Counted from the stretch's first letter, positions 1 to 8,571 are shown. The stretch: DNA of 64,000 nt from UMGS1312 sp964631595 (GCA_964631595.1 CAZVXL010000005.1:33663-97662); one strand, 5' to 3'. Program-made: numbers and translations. Notes: generated by a model from the sequence alone, not told the origin.

Positions 1-1
1 C

Positions 2-256
2 AAGAATCATACGACGGGAAAGCAGATAGTATCACTGAGAAGCTTTTCGGCGGGAGACGTGATACGACTTTCGACACACCGTGACGAGCTGTATATGAGA
101 GCAAGGCGCGGCGGCAAGGACGTGAATCTTGCCGGACTTGTGACGGACGATTCCGAGCTGTTTCTGCTTCCGCGCGGAGAGAGCATCATCGAGCTCGGGA
201 TAAACGAGCCCTACACGGGGAGCCTTACCTACAGAGAGGCTTATACGACATTTTGA
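2..256 (+). CDS. Phage distal tail (Dit-like) protein, C-terminal fragment cut by window edge
   Basis: An open frame enters from the left edge and ends with TGA at 254-256, giving the last 84 residues of a longer protein. The fragment resembles the C-terminal beta-rich part of siphovirus distal tail / tail-family proteins; the family name rests mainly on position, directly before a Gp37-like tail protein and a tail-fibre gene. It would sit at the tail tip connecting tube and baseplate. The next gene starts 11 nt after its stop, so the two are probably translated from one late tail transcript. The true start lies outside the window. Confidence 0.55.
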   Translation, partial: KNHTTGKQIVSLRSFSAGDVIRLSTHRDELYMRARRGGKDVNLAGLVTDDSELFLLPRGESIIELGINEPYTGSLTYREAYTTF

Positions 257-267
257 CGGAGGCGCAT

Positions 268-1329
268 ATGGAGCTTGTGAAGATATACGGCAGAGATCTT
301 AAGCCGGTGGGAGAGTGTGGGGATTTTACCCGACTTGAGTATTCGAAGGAATTCAGAGAGGCGGGCACGGCGGAGCTGACACTGCCCGTCACCTCGGGCG
401 CGGCGACCGTATTTGTGCCCGACGGATATATCTCCGTGCCCGACGGCGGAACGATGTACATTATCCGCTCGGTGGAGAGGGATATGCGCGGAGGAGAGGT
501 GAGGGTGAGGTGCGAGGGACTGCTCTCACTCTTTCGCGGGACGGTGATCCCGCAGGAGTTCTCCCTGTACGGGAGCGTGACCTCACTCCTTCACGCGCTG
601 GTACGCAAGGGCACGGCAAATCTGCCCGCGACGCTTTCGATAAGCGATGTGACGGTGGAGAAAAAAGTGGAGCTTGCCTCGGGAAGATCCGTACTGTACG
701 ACGATATGCTCAGCCTGTGCTACCTCGGTAAGATCGGAATGAGCCTTGAATACAGCGGCGGGAGGCTCGTGTTCTCGGCGCGCACCGTCAGAGACAGGAC
801 CGACGCCTCGGACGATCCGGTGCTCGTGTCGGGGAGGCTCGGAATACTCGATGCGGAGAGAGTGGTGCTCGATCTTTCCGCGTACCGCAACGTGGCAGTG
901 GTATCGGGTGCGGAAAAGGAGAGCGGCGGACGGTATACGGTCACGGTGCGGAGCGACGGGCTTGACATATCCGACGGCTTTGACGATACGGAATATTTCG
1001 ACCGACAGCTTCTCGTGCGCTTCGGTGCGCCGTTGTCGGATTATATGACCGAGGACTCCGAGGGAAAGAGCGTGCTTGACGAGAGCAAGTACACTGCGGC
1101 GATGAGGCTTGCGGGAGCCGCTGCGCTCGGCAGATGCAGACCGAGGATATACCTGTACTGTAACGGGAGCTCCGACGGCTTCGGAATACAGGCGGGAGAT
1201 ATGGTGAGGATAAGCGACGGGACGGGCGGCTTTGGCGGAACAGCCGTGGCGGAGCGGGTCGTGACGGTGTATTCGGAGAGAGGGTATACCGTGAGGACGG
1301 AGCTTCGCGCCGATGCGATACAACAATAA
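268..1329 (+). CDS. Phage tail protein, siphovirus Gp37-like (tail-associated baseplate/adsorption protein)
   Basis: A 353-residue protein beginning at ATG 268, preceded by GGAGG at 258-262 with 5-nt spacing; an upstream in-frame TTG at 253 lacks such a site. The N-terminus (MELVKIYGRDLKPVGE) and the overall all-beta composition resemble the Gp37-like / tail-spike-base family found after Dit genes in Firmicutes siphoviruses. Role inferred: baseplate component linking the tail tip to receptor-binding proteins. It lies between a Dit-like gene and a glycine-rich tail-fibre gene, the usual late-gene order. No peptidase or lysozyme motif is visible. Family assignment is by resemblance and position. 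Confidence 0.6.
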   Translation: MELVKIYGRDLKPVGECGDFTRLEYSKEFREAGTAELTLPVTSGAATVFVPDGYISVPDGGTMYIIRSVERDMRGGEVRVRCEGLLSLFRGTVIPQEFSLYGSVTSLLHALVRKGTANLPATLSISDVTVEKKVELASGRSVLYDDMLSLCYLGKIGMSLEYSGGRLVFSARTVRDRTDASDDPVLVSGRLGILDAERVVLDLSAYRNVAVVSGAEKESGGRYTVTVRSDGLDISDGFDDTEYFDRQLLVRFGAPLSDYMTEDSEGKSVLDESKYTAAMRLAGAAALGRCRPRIYLYCNGSSDGFGIQAGDMVRISDGTGGFGGTAVAERVVTVYSERGYTVRTELRADAIQQ

Positions 1330-1349
1330 CTGAAACGAAAGGATAATTT

Positions 1350-2631
1350 ATGGAGAAATCATTTTTCTTTGATGCGGTGGTGACGGACGGAGTGCCCGAC
1401 AGAAGCTACAGCGCGGCGGATATTGCCGCAAGAGAGGCGTGCATTATATCCGACGGAGTGATAGGCGGAGCCTCTCTTACCGTAAGGGGGCTCTCCTCGG
1501 CGGGAGTATATGTCGGAAAAGGTGCGGCATCCGTCGCGGGTTATACATATCTTAATGATGAGGAGCTTTTTATCCCGATAGAAGCCGGAGACGGGACGTA
1601 TGACAGGATAGACTCCGTCGTGCTGAAGCTTGATCTCGGCGGTAGGTGCATTACGGCGACGGTCGTAAAGGGAAGACCGCTTGCGACTCCGACGGCACCT
1701 ACCCTTCCGAAGGGCAATACGGTGAAGTATCTGCTTCTTGCGAATGTGCTCGTGCGCGCGAATGCGAGAAATTTCGACGGAGGCTGTATCATGGACAGGA
1801 GAGTGCTTGCGGGGTATGCCTCCGTAAAGGAGGACATGAAAAAGCTGCTCGGAGAATATATCGGAGAGCTTGATGCGGTGACGGCGGGAGAGGTGAGAGG
1901 GCTTCGCCGCGTGCTCGGCATCGTCAGCGATAACGAGGGAAAGAACACGGTGCTGTGCGGTGACGGTGTATACAGAGAGCCGCCGAGCTCCGTGCGTGAG
2001 GTGGCGGCGGAGTATACCACCTCGGGAGAATACACGTTTATTCCCGCGGAGCACCCGTCGGTGGGCGACGTTTACGATATTGAGGTGCAGGGCGCGGGCG
2101 GAGCCGGCGGCTCTCACAACGGAGTGGGATCAGAGGCGGAGGCGGCGGTGGCGGCGCATTCGTCTCGGTCGGCGGCGTAAAGCTGTACCGCGACACCTGC
2201 AAGGTCACTGTCGGAGCGGGCGGAGTCGGAGCTCTCGGCGGAAGCGGCGGCGACGGCGGCTACTCCTCCTTTGAGGGCTTTATAGCAGACGGCGGCGCGG
2301 GAGGAGGCGGCGGTGTTTCCGCGGCAGGCGGAGCCGGAGGTGCCGGAATGTTCTGCGGAGAGAGGGGAGCGGACGGCAAGCCGAACGCCGACGGTACGCT
2401 CTCGACTCAAAGCGGCAGAGGCGGATATTCGTATTACGGCAACGGTGCCGGGGCACCTCTCGGTGAGGGCTCGGTGAGGGCTCGGTGCAGGGCAATGATG
2501 CCGAGGTGACCGGAGCGGGCGGCTCGGGAGGCACGTCTGCCGCAGGAGCCTACGACAAGTCGGGCGGCAAGGGCGGCGACGGCAGAGTGACTGTTTATCG
2601 GTACACGTTAGGACAGAGTGAGGAGGCTTGA
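1350..2631 (+). pseudogene. Glycine-rich phage tail fibre / adhesin gene broken by two frameshifts
   Basis: Starts at ATG 1350 (AAAGGA upstream). The first ~260 codons read in one frame through a tail-fibre-like N-terminal region, then enter a Gly-rich segment. At about 2130 coding continues only in another frame (as if one base were missing after the GVG codons), giving RGGGGGGGAFVSVGG and a long Gly/Ala-rich stretch. Near 2459-2480 an 11-base unit (ctcggtgaggg) is tandemly duplicated, shifting the frame again; removing one copy restores reading to TGA 2629-2631. As it stands the first frame stops at 2180, giving a 276-residue product. Glycine-rich C-termini are typical of phage adhesins that bind host receptors. 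The breaks could be decay, phase variation or assembly error. Confidence 0.7.
2459..2487. repeat. 11-bp tandem duplication inside the tail-fibre gene
   Basis: The unit ctcggtgaggg occurs at 2459-2469 and again at 2470-2480, followed by a partial third copy (ctcggtg, 2481-2487). Eleven bases is not a multiple of three, so the duplication changes the reading frame. Removing one copy joins the Gly-rich middle frame to the frame that ends at 2631. This looks like slipped-strand duplication. Confidence 0.85.
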
Positions 2632-2633
2632 CT

Positions 2634-3590
2634 GTGGTAGGTGCTCTTAAAAGAAGGATCACGCTTGAGTTGGATCGCTTCGGCGTGCAGAAAAGAATAC
2701 CGGTAAGACAGGGGGATTCCCTCGTCCACCGCGTGGTGATAGATCTGACGTGGGACGGCAGGGCGTTTATTCCCGAGAACGTCGCGTGGGCGCAGGTGTA
2801 CGCCCTTCTGCCGAACGGCAGATCCGTTACGGTGGACTGCAGGGTGTCGCGTCGGAGCGTCGAATTTGTGCCGACTGCGGAGCTCTTTGAGCTCGGTGGG
2901 CCGGTTCTGTGCCGTCTTGTGCTGAGAGGCGGCGACGGCGGAGAGCTTTATTCTCCCGCATTCGCCTTTGATGCGGAGGAGAGCCTTGTGGACAAAGGCG
3001 GCGCCGCCGCCGCAAGGGAGTATTCAAAGCTTGAGGAGCTGCTTCTCAGAGTGCTTTCGGCGTGCGAGAGGTGCGAGGCGACGGAGGCGGCTGTCTCCGC
3101 CATGCTCCCGATTCTCTCCGATTCCGAGCCGATAATGAACGGCACGGCGACGGCGGGGGTATCGGGGACGGCGGCGCGGGCGGATCACGTGCATCCGTCG
3201 GATGACAAGAAGATGCCGGCGATGAGCGAAATGGGCGCAAAGCCCACGCCTGTCATCACGGACAGATTCCCGCTCCAGAATCAGAGTGACGGCGAAATGA
3301 AGAAGGTGAGATGGTCGGACATGATATCCGCCATGAAAAAGTCGATCTATCACGTGGAGAGCGCGGACACGGCGGCGGGTATCACCGATATCGCGGAGAG
3401 CGGATACACGGCGACGATACCCGAGCTTGACGGAGATGCGACGATAGCTCTTATCGGGGACGTGGAAAGCGCCCTTGCCGAGGCAAAGGCAAACGGGGAT
3501 TTTACTCCCGTAAAGGGAGTGGACTACTGGACGGAGGCGGATAAGGCGGAGATAGTCGAGGCGGTGCTCTCACGGCTGGCGGAGCAGTGA
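2634..3590 (+). CDS. BppU-like phage baseplate upper protein / tail protein
   Basis: A 318-residue product from GTG 2634, placed 7 nt after GAGGAGG (2620-2626). A TTG at 2628 overlaps the previous stop but sits only 1 nt from that site, so GTG is preferred. The N-terminal ~120 residues resemble the BppU/DUF2479 baseplate domain (RQGDSLVHRVVIDLTWDGR). The middle carries the tail-fibre motif ARADHVHPSD, and the C-terminus carries KGVDYWTEADKAEIVEAVL, a recurrent phage tail motif. Role inferred: baseplate scaffold holding receptor-binding proteins. It ends 66 nt before the lysis genes. Confidence 0.7.
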   Translation: MVGALKRRITLELDRFGVQKRIPVRQGDSLVHRVVIDLTWDGRAFIPENVAWAQVYALLPNGRSVTVDCRVSRRSVEFVPTAELFELGGPVLCRLVLRGGDGGELYSPAFAFDAEESLVDKGGAAAAREYSKLEELLLRVLSACERCEATEAAVSAMLPILSDSEPIMNGTATAGVSGTAARADHVHPSDDKKMPAMSEMGAKPTPVITDRFPLQNQSDGEMKKVRWSDMISAMKKSIYHVESADTAAGITDIAESGYTATIPELDGDATIALIGDVESALAEAKANGDFTPVKGVDYWTEADKAEIVEAVLSRLAEQ

Positions 3591-3656
3591 CGGTGATACG
3601 GGTGTATCGGAATATGCGCGGCTGTGCGGAGCGGATAAACAAAGGAGGGACAGGAC

Positions 3657-3926
3657 ATGACATGGGAGATAGCGCTCGGGGTTATAGCGCTTCTCGGCTT
3701 TGCGGGCACGTCGGCGGCGCAGGCGTGGAAGCTCTCAAAGACGATAGGCTCTCTTGAGTCGGCAGTGGCATCTCTTGAGGCGGCGGTCAAGGAATTTCGC
3801 TGTAACGCACACGCGACTCATGAGAAGCTGTTTTCCCGACTTGACGAGCACGGAAAGCGGCTGTCCGAGCATGAGGTCAGGATAAAAAATCTCGAAAAGG
3901 AGAAAAACGATGAAAAAGCTCGGTAA
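3657..3926 (+). CDS. XhlA-like holin-associated membrane protein
   Basis: An 89-residue protein with one N-terminal hydrophobic segment (about residues 5-22, IALGVIALLGFAGTSAA), followed by a charged helical region that looks like a coiled coil (SLESAVASLEAAV, then HEKLFSRLDEHGKRLSEHEVRIKNLEKEK). This layout matches small XhlA/haemolysin-type proteins that accompany holins. ATG 3657 is preceded by AAAGGAGGG. Its 3' end overlaps the holin start by 17 nt, so the two are probably co-translated. Likely acts in the membrane during phage lysis. Confidence 0.6.
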   Translation: MTWEIALGVIALLGFAGTSAAQAWKLSKTIGSLESAVASLEAAVKEFRCNAHATHEKLFSRLDEHGKRLSEHEVRIKNLEKEKNDEKAR

Positions 3927-4122
3927 AAAATGGCTTTGCGCGGCGGGGATCCGCGCGATAAGGACGGTGGCGCAGACCGCCGTCGCAACGATAGGCACAA
4001 CGGCGATGCTTGCTGATGTAAATTGGCTGTCGGTGATATCCGCATCGCTTCTTGCGGGTATTCTGTCCGTGCTGACGAGCATTGCGGGACTGCCCGAATG
4101 TAAGGAGAATGAAGATGAGTAA
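3910..4122 (+). CDS. r1t-type phage holin
   Basis: A 70-residue protein with two predicted membrane segments (about residues 20-35 and 41-60). It contains the recognisable pattern of r1t/LLH-type holins: AGIRAIRTVAQTAVATIG, then ADVNWLSVISASLLAGILSVLTSIAGLPE. Holins oligomerise in the cytoplasmic membrane and release the lysin. AGGAG is visible upstream of ATG 3910. The gene overlaps the preceding gene by 17 nt and the downstream amidase by 8 nt, a compact holin-lysin cassette. Confidence 0.85.
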   Translation: MKKLGKKWLCAAGIRAIRTVAQTAVATIGTTAMLADVNWLSVISASLLAGILSVLTSIAGLPECKENEDE

Positions 4123-4801
4123 CAGCGCACTTGTAAGCTATACGAATTACAGCCCGAACCGCAGTGCTCCGAGAAATCACGCGATAGACAAGATCACGAT
4201 CCACCACACGGCGGGCGTGGTGAGCGTTGAAAGCCTCGGCGCGATGTTCGCCTCCCCGTCAAGACAGGCGAGCTCAAACTACGGAATAGGCAATGACGGC
4301 AGGATAGGACTGTTCGTCGATGAGGCGGATCGCTCTTGGTGCTCCTCGGATGCGGGGAATGACAACAGAACGGTCACGATCGAGGTATCGAACAGCGAGG
4401 TCGGCGGTGAGTGGCGTGTGAGCGATGCGGCGCTTGAGAGTCTGCTTGAGCTCTGCACCGATATATGCCGCCGCAACGGAATAAAACAGCTGAATTTCAC
4501 GGGAGATGCGAGCGGAAGCCTGACGATGCACAAATATTTTGCGGCAACGGCTTGCCCCGGTCCTTATCTTGAGAGCCTTTTCCCGCACATTGCGGAGGAG
4601 GTAAACAGGCGGCTGAGATGCGGCTCGGGAGACGTAAACGGTGACGGAGCGGTGGATCTGAGAGATGTCACGGCGATAATGAAGCACCTTGCCGGTTGGG
4701 GAGAGGCGATAGATACGGGCAATGCCGACGTGAACGGTGACGGCAGGGTCGGACTTGCCGACGTCACCGAGCTCATGCGGGGGCTTGCGGGGGAGGAGTA
4801 G
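4115..4801 (+). CDS. N-acetylmuramoyl-L-alanine amidase (phage lysin) with C-terminal type I dockerin
   Basis: A 228-residue protein from ATG 4115, after TAAGGAG; the frame is open further upstream but that part overlaps the holin and has no binding site. Residues ~18-160 form an amidase_2 domain: zinc ligand region ITIHHTAG and the downstream H/C pair in MHKYFAATACPGPY. It should cleave the amide bond between MurNAc and L-Ala in peptidoglycan. The last ~55 residues are two calcium-loop repeats (GDVNGDGAVDLRDVTAIM and NADVNGDGRVGLADVTELM), the signature of a type I dockerin rather than a usual wall-binding repeat such as SH3 or LysM. No signal peptide, as expected for a holin-released lysin. 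Confidence 0.85.
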   Translation: MSNSALVSYTNYSPNRSAPRNHAIDKITIHHTAGVVSVESLGAMFASPSRQASSNYGIGNDGRIGLFVDEADRSWCSSDAGNDNRTVTIEVSNSEVGGEWRVSDAALESLLELCTDICRRNGIKQLNFTGDASGSLTMHKYFAATACPGPYLESLFPHIAEEVNRRLRCGSGDVNGDGAVDLRDVTAIMKHLAGWGEAIDTGNADVNGDGRVGLADVTELMRGLAGEE

Positions 4802-4816
4802 CATACCGGGGCGCGT

Positions 4817-4856
4817 GGGTGCGAAATCACGATGAATTTTGCAAGATTTCGCGCCC
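4817..4856 (+). terminator. Terminator-like hairpin after the lysin gene
   Basis: Inverted repeat gggtgcgaaatc (4817-4828) and gatttcgcgccc (4845-4856), 12 pairs with one G-U, 16-nt loop, followed about 8 nt later by a T run. Probably ends the phage late transcript before the asnA promoter. Confidence 0.55.
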
Positions 4857-4933
4857 GCTCCTTCATTTTTTACTTTCAAACCGAAAAAATAGCCGAAATT
4901 CGGCGCAAAAACAAAATTTTTGCCGCATATCTC

Positions 4934-4962
4934 TTGCAATTTGCCATGCTTTGTAATATAAT
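4934..4962 (+). promoter_or_regulatory. Sigma-A type promoter of asnA
   Basis: TTGCAA (4934-4939), 17-nt spacer, TATAAT (4957-4962), followed by a leader of about 60 nt to the asnA start at 5031. Confidence 0.8.
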
Positions 4963-5030
4963 ATATGGCAGTATGCTATGACTGTGGCGTTTTGTGTAAA
5001 CAGCGACAGCAAGAGAAGGGAGCCCTTTCT

Positions 5031-6041
5031 ATGACAAAACTGATTCTGCCTGAGGGATACAGCTCCGTGCTTGATATGGGAGACACTCAGCGCGCAATAG
5101 AGCTCGGCAAGCAGAGCTTTGCCGGAGGACTGTCCGAGAAGTTGAATCTCCGCCGTATATCCGCACCTCTGTTCGTGCTGCCCGAGAGCGGTCTTAATGA
5201 CAATCTCAACGGCGTGGAGCGACCCGTTTCCTTTGATATTCCGGCTACGGGCAAGTGCGCCGAGATAGTACATTCTCTTGCAAAGTGGAAGCGCATGGCG
5301 CTGTACCGCTACGGCTTTGCCGCCGGAGAGGGACTTTACACCGACATGAACGCCATTCGCAGAGATGAGGAGCCGGACAATCTTCACTCCGTATACGTGG
5401 ATCAGTGGGACTGGGAGAAGGTCATCACGCGAGAGGAAAGATGCGACGAGTATCTGCACGATACGGTGAGGAGAATAGTCGGAGCGATGAGCGAGGCGGC
5501 GAGAGCCCTGCGCAATGCATTCCCCGCGCTGAAGCGCGAGATCGTCGAGGACGTGTATATCGTGAGCTCGGCGGAGCTTGAGAGAATGTATCCCGAGCTT
5601 ACTCCCAAGGAGAGGGAGGACAGGATATGCCGCGAGCACGGCACCGTGTTTATCCAAGGGATCGGTGCGAAGCTGCCGCTGTCGGGCAAGCCGCACGACG
5701 GCCGCGCTCCGGATTACGATGACTGGAGCCTCAACGGAGATATACTTGTATGGTATGAGCCGCTCGGACGCGCCGTCGAGCTTTCGTCGATGGGCATAAG
5801 GGTGGATCAGAGCTCTCTTGCCGAGCAGCTTGAGGCGGCGGGAGCGAACGATCGCCGTGAGCTTGAGTTCCACCGTATGCTTCTTGCGGGAGAGCTTCCG
5901 CTGACTGTCGGCGGCGGTATCGGACAGAGCAGACTGTCCCTTGTGATGACGGAAAAGGTACATATCGGAGAGGTACAGTGCTCCGTTTGGCCCGATGAGA
6001 TGTACAGAGTTTGCAGAGAGCACGGTGTGTTCCTGCTGTAA
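5031..6041 (+). CDS. asnA: Aspartate-ammonia ligase (ammonia-dependent asparagine synthetase A)
   Basis: A 336-residue protein, the usual AsnA length, starting at ATG 5031 (MTKLILPEGYSSVLDM) after GAAGGGAG. AsnA converts L-aspartate, ammonia and ATP to L-asparagine, AMP and PPi in the cytoplasm; its fold is related to class II aspartyl-tRNA synthetases. Recognisable segments are GVERPVSFDIPA, HSLAKWKRMALYRYGF, VYVDQWDWEKVI and the C-terminal VGGGIGQSRLSLVMTEKVHIGEVQ. The gene has its own promoter immediately after a phage module. It is followed 50 nt later by an aspartate aminotransferase, so the pair can make aspartate from oxaloacetate and then asparagine. Confidence 0.95.
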   Translation: MTKLILPEGYSSVLDMGDTQRAIELGKQSFAGGLSEKLNLRRISAPLFVLPESGLNDNLNGVERPVSFDIPATGKCAEIVHSLAKWKRMALYRYGFAAGEGLYTDMNAIRRDEEPDNLHSVYVDQWDWEKVITREERCDEYLHDTVRRIVGAMSEAARALRNAFPALKREIVEDVYIVSSAELERMYPELTPKEREDRICREHGTVFIQGIGAKLPLSGKPHDGRAPDYDDWSLNGDILVWYEPLGRAVELSSMGIRVDQSSLAEQLEAAGANDRRELEFHRMLLAGELPLTVGGGIGQSRLSLVMTEKVHIGEVQCSVWPDEMYRVCREHGVFLL

Positions 6042-6091
6042 TCTGTCGGGAATGACTTTCAAATACAGCGGTAACGGAAAGGTGGATTCAA

Positions 6092-7378
6092 ATGACATAT
6101 CAGCAGATGAGCAGAGAGAAGCTTATGGCGGTGCGCGACGGCGCCGCCGCAAGACTCGGGGAATACAGGAGCAAGGGTCTGAGCCTTGATCTTACGAGAG
6201 GCAAGCCCGGTGCGGAGCAGCTTGATCTGACGGTCGGGATGCTCGGCGTTATTTCCGGAAATGAGGACTGCTTTTCCGAGGGCGGGCTTGACTGCCGCAA
6301 TTACGGAATACTTGACGGACTTCCGGAGGCAAAGAAGCTGTTCTCGGATCTGCTGGGGATCCCGTCGGAGAGGATATTCGTTGCGGGAAATTCGTCGCTC
6401 AATCTGATGTACGATACCGTGGCGAGAGCCATGCTTTACGGCGTTGTCGGCGGAGAGCTTCCTTGGGGCAAGCAGGGCGAGGTGAAATTCCTCTGCCCCT
6501 CACCGGGATACGACCGCCACTTCAAGATATGCGAATCTCTCGGGATAAAGCTGATCACGATCGACATGACGCCCGACGGCCCCGACATGGATCAGGTACG
6601 CAAATGGGCGGAGCACGATGCATCCGTAAAGGGAATATGGTGTGTGCCCAAGTTCTCCAATCCCGACGGCGTGACCTATTCGGATAAGGTGGTCGAGGAG
6701 ATGGCGGCGCTGAAGCCCGCGGCTCCGGATTTCAGGATCTTTTGGGATAATGCCTATGCCGTGCATGAGCTGACGGATGAGCAGGTGCCCCTTGCGGATA
6801 TTTTCGAGCTTGCGGCAAAGTACGGCAACGAGGACAACATATTCTATTTCGCATCCACCTCAAAGATAACCTTCCCCGGCTCGGGAGTTGCGATCATGGC
6901 GGCGAGCGAGAGAAATCTTGAGCAGATCAAGAGCATACTTGCCTGCCAGACGATAGGCTTTGACAAGATCAATCAGATGCGCCACGTGAAGTATTTCAAG
7001 GATGCTGAGGGAATACGCAGACATATGCGCCGCCATGCGGCTCTGATACGTCCCAAGTTCGAGATAGTCGACAGAGTGATGCATGAGGAGCTTGACGGAA
7101 CGGGCGCGGCGGAGTGGCGTATGCCCAAGGGCGGATATTTCATCGGGCTGTACGTGCCCGAGGGATGCGCGAAGGCGGTATACGATGAGTGCGCGAAGGC
7201 AGGCGTTGCCTTGACCAAGGCGGGCGCGACATACCCCTACGGACACGATCCCCATGACCGAAATCTCCGCTTGGCACCGACGTACCCGAGCGAGGCGGAT
7301 CTTGAGACTGCCACGCGGATACTTTGCGAGGCGGTTAAATATGTGGCGGCGAGCAAGGTGCTTGCGGCAGAAAAATGA
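6092..7378 (+). CDS. Aspartate aminotransferase, subgroup Ic (class I/II-like PLP enzyme)
   Basis: A 428-residue protein typical of the type Ic aspartate aminotransferases (Asp_aminotransf family) found in actinobacteria and Clostridia. It shows LTRGKPGAEQLDL near the N-terminus, NYGILDGLPEAK, FWDNAYAVHEL, and the PLP-binding lysine at K258 in FASTSKITFPGSG. It interconverts aspartate and 2-oxoglutarate with oxaloacetate and glutamate. It lies directly downstream of asnA with no intervening terminator, so it is probably co-transcribed and supplies AsnA with aspartate. AAAGGTGG precedes ATG 6092. A hairpin terminator follows at 7385. Confidence 0.88.
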   Translation: MTYQQMSREKLMAVRDGAAARLGEYRSKGLSLDLTRGKPGAEQLDLTVGMLGVISGNEDCFSEGGLDCRNYGILDGLPEAKKLFSDLLGIPSERIFVAGNSSLNLMYDTVARAMLYGVVGGELPWGKQGEVKFLCPSPGYDRHFKICESLGIKLITIDMTPDGPDMDQVRKWAEHDASVKGIWCVPKFSNPDGVTYSDKVVEEMAALKPAAPDFRIFWDNAYAVHELTDEQVPLADIFELAAKYGNEDNIFYFASTSKITFPGSGVAIMAASERNLEQIKSILACQTIGFDKINQMRHVKYFKDAEGIRRHMRRHAALIRPKFEIVDRVMHEELDGTGAAEWRMPKGGYFIGLYVPEGCAKAVYDECAKAGVALTKAGATYPYGHDPHDRNLRLAPTYPSEADLETATRILCEAVKYVAASKVLAAEK

Positions 7379-7384
7379 AAATGA

Positions 7385-7410
7385 CAGGCTGTGCCCTCGG
7401 GCACAGCCTG
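7385..7410 (+). terminator. Rho-independent-like terminator after the aminotransferase
   Basis: Perfect 11-bp stem caggctgtgcc (7385-7395) / ggcacagcctg (7400-7410), loop ctcg, followed by TTTCGG. It ends the asnA-aminotransferase unit. The T run is short, so termination may be partial. Confidence 0.65.
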
Positions 7411-7480
7411 TTTCGGTATATTACGCGCACGGGTACGGGTGCAAAGCACGCGAGTGCGGGTGCGAAAATTTTCGAAAAAA

Positions 7481-7514
7481 CGGCAGTGCCGCCGCCTTGT
7501 GCGGAGCACTGCCG
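7481..7514 (-). terminator. Terminator of the minus-strand oxidoreductase
   Basis: Stem cggcagtgc (7481-7489) / gcactgccg (7506-7514); read on the minus strand it is followed by TTTTTT (complement of 7475-7480). Confidence 0.75.
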
Positions 7515-7524
7515 AGGTGCGATA

Positions 7525-8571
7525 TCACTTGAGATATACGGTCTCTCCGGTCTTTGCGGATTCGAAGCCGGCGAGGATGACGCGCAGAACGGCGCGCATC
7601 TGATCGTGAGTTACGAACTGCTCCTCCTTGCCGTCGATGGCGGCAACGAAGTTGCGGTAGTAATCGTGAACGTCGGATACGGGACGGGGTGCCTCGTATT
7701 CGTCGACCGTCACACTGTCACGGGGCGCCATGGTCTTGGTGAGACCTGCTGCGGTCTGAACGGGGAGAACGTCGTTCTCGTGCCAATACTTGCACTTGAC
7801 CACCTGCGCGTTTTCGCGCCAGTCGGTGATGACTGCGGAGCCGTTCTTGGCTCTCATGTAGAAGCGGGGCAGTGCGATGAAGTTGTATGTGCCGACCTCA
7901 ACAAGGGCACGCTGTCCGCCGTCAAATTCCAGCTCAAGCTGAACTCCGTCGTCCACCTCACTGTTCGTGATGTGATCGAAGCGGCAACGAACGCTCTTTA
8001 CGGTGTCGAAGCCGAGGATCATGAGGATCTGGTCGATCAGGTGTACGCCCCAGTCAAAGAGCATACCGCCGCCGTGCTCCTTCTCACCTCTCCAGTCGGA
8101 GGGGATACCTCTTGAGCCGTGGATCCTTGATTCGATGTTGATGACCTCACCGATCTCGCCGCTCTCCTTGAGCGCCTTCATCGCGAGATAGTCCACGTCC
8201 CAGCGTCTGTTCTGGTGTACCGCGAAGATCTTGCCGTTTTTGTTTGCGGCGGCGATCATTCTCTCAAGTGAATCCATGGAGAGAGCGACGGGCTTTTCGC
8301 AGATGACGTTCTTGCCCGCCTCAAGGCAGGCGATGACTACTTCCTCGTGGACATCGTTGGGGATAGCGACGGTGACAAGCTCAATGGACTTGTCGGAGAG
8401 AAGCTCCTCACGCGTTGCGAAGGAGCGGATCCCGCGAGACTTCGCAAGCTCACCTCTCTCGGGGTTAATATCGTAAATGCCGGCGAGAGACACAACATCG
8501 CTTTTCAGCATATGCTCGGTGTGCCAACCGCCCATTCCGCCGTAACCGATAACGGCTGCGTTCTTTTTCAT
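7525..8571 (-). CDS. Gfo/Idh/MocA family NAD(P)-dependent oxidoreductase
   Basis: A 348-residue protein from ATG at 8571 (MKKNAAVIGYGGMGGWH), with GGAGG 7 nt upstream. A longer in-frame start at 8607 has no such site. The Rossmann motif is GYGGMGG at residues ~9-15, and the family signature EKPVALSMDS follows at ~95. Such enzymes oxidise or reduce a sugar, inositol or related polyol hydroxyl using NAD(P). The substrate cannot be read from sequence. It is a single-gene unit with its own promoter and terminator, one of three paralogous-family members in this window (others at 57190 and 59632). Confidence 0.88.
   Translation of the reverse strand: MKKNAAVIGYGGMGGWHTEHMLKSDVVSLAGIYDINPERGELAKSRGIRSFATREELLSDKSIELVTVAIPNDVHEEVVIACLEAGKNVICEKPVALSMDSLERMIAAANKNGKIFAVHQNRRWDVDYLAMKALKESGEIGEVINIESRIHGSRGIPSDWRGEKEHGGGMLFDWGVHLIDQILMILGFDTVKSVRCRFDHITNSEVDDGVQLELEFDGGQRALVEVGTYNFIALPRFYMRAKNGSAVITDWRENAQVVKCKYWHENDVLPVQTAAGLTKTMAPRDSVTVDEYEAPRPVSDVHDYYRNFVAAIDGKEEQFVTHDQMRAVLRVILAGFESAKTGETVYLK

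Noticed and set aside
1..4801. Gene transfer agent or complete tailocin call
   Set aside because: Only the distal tail and lysis part is in the window, so the type of element cannot be decided.
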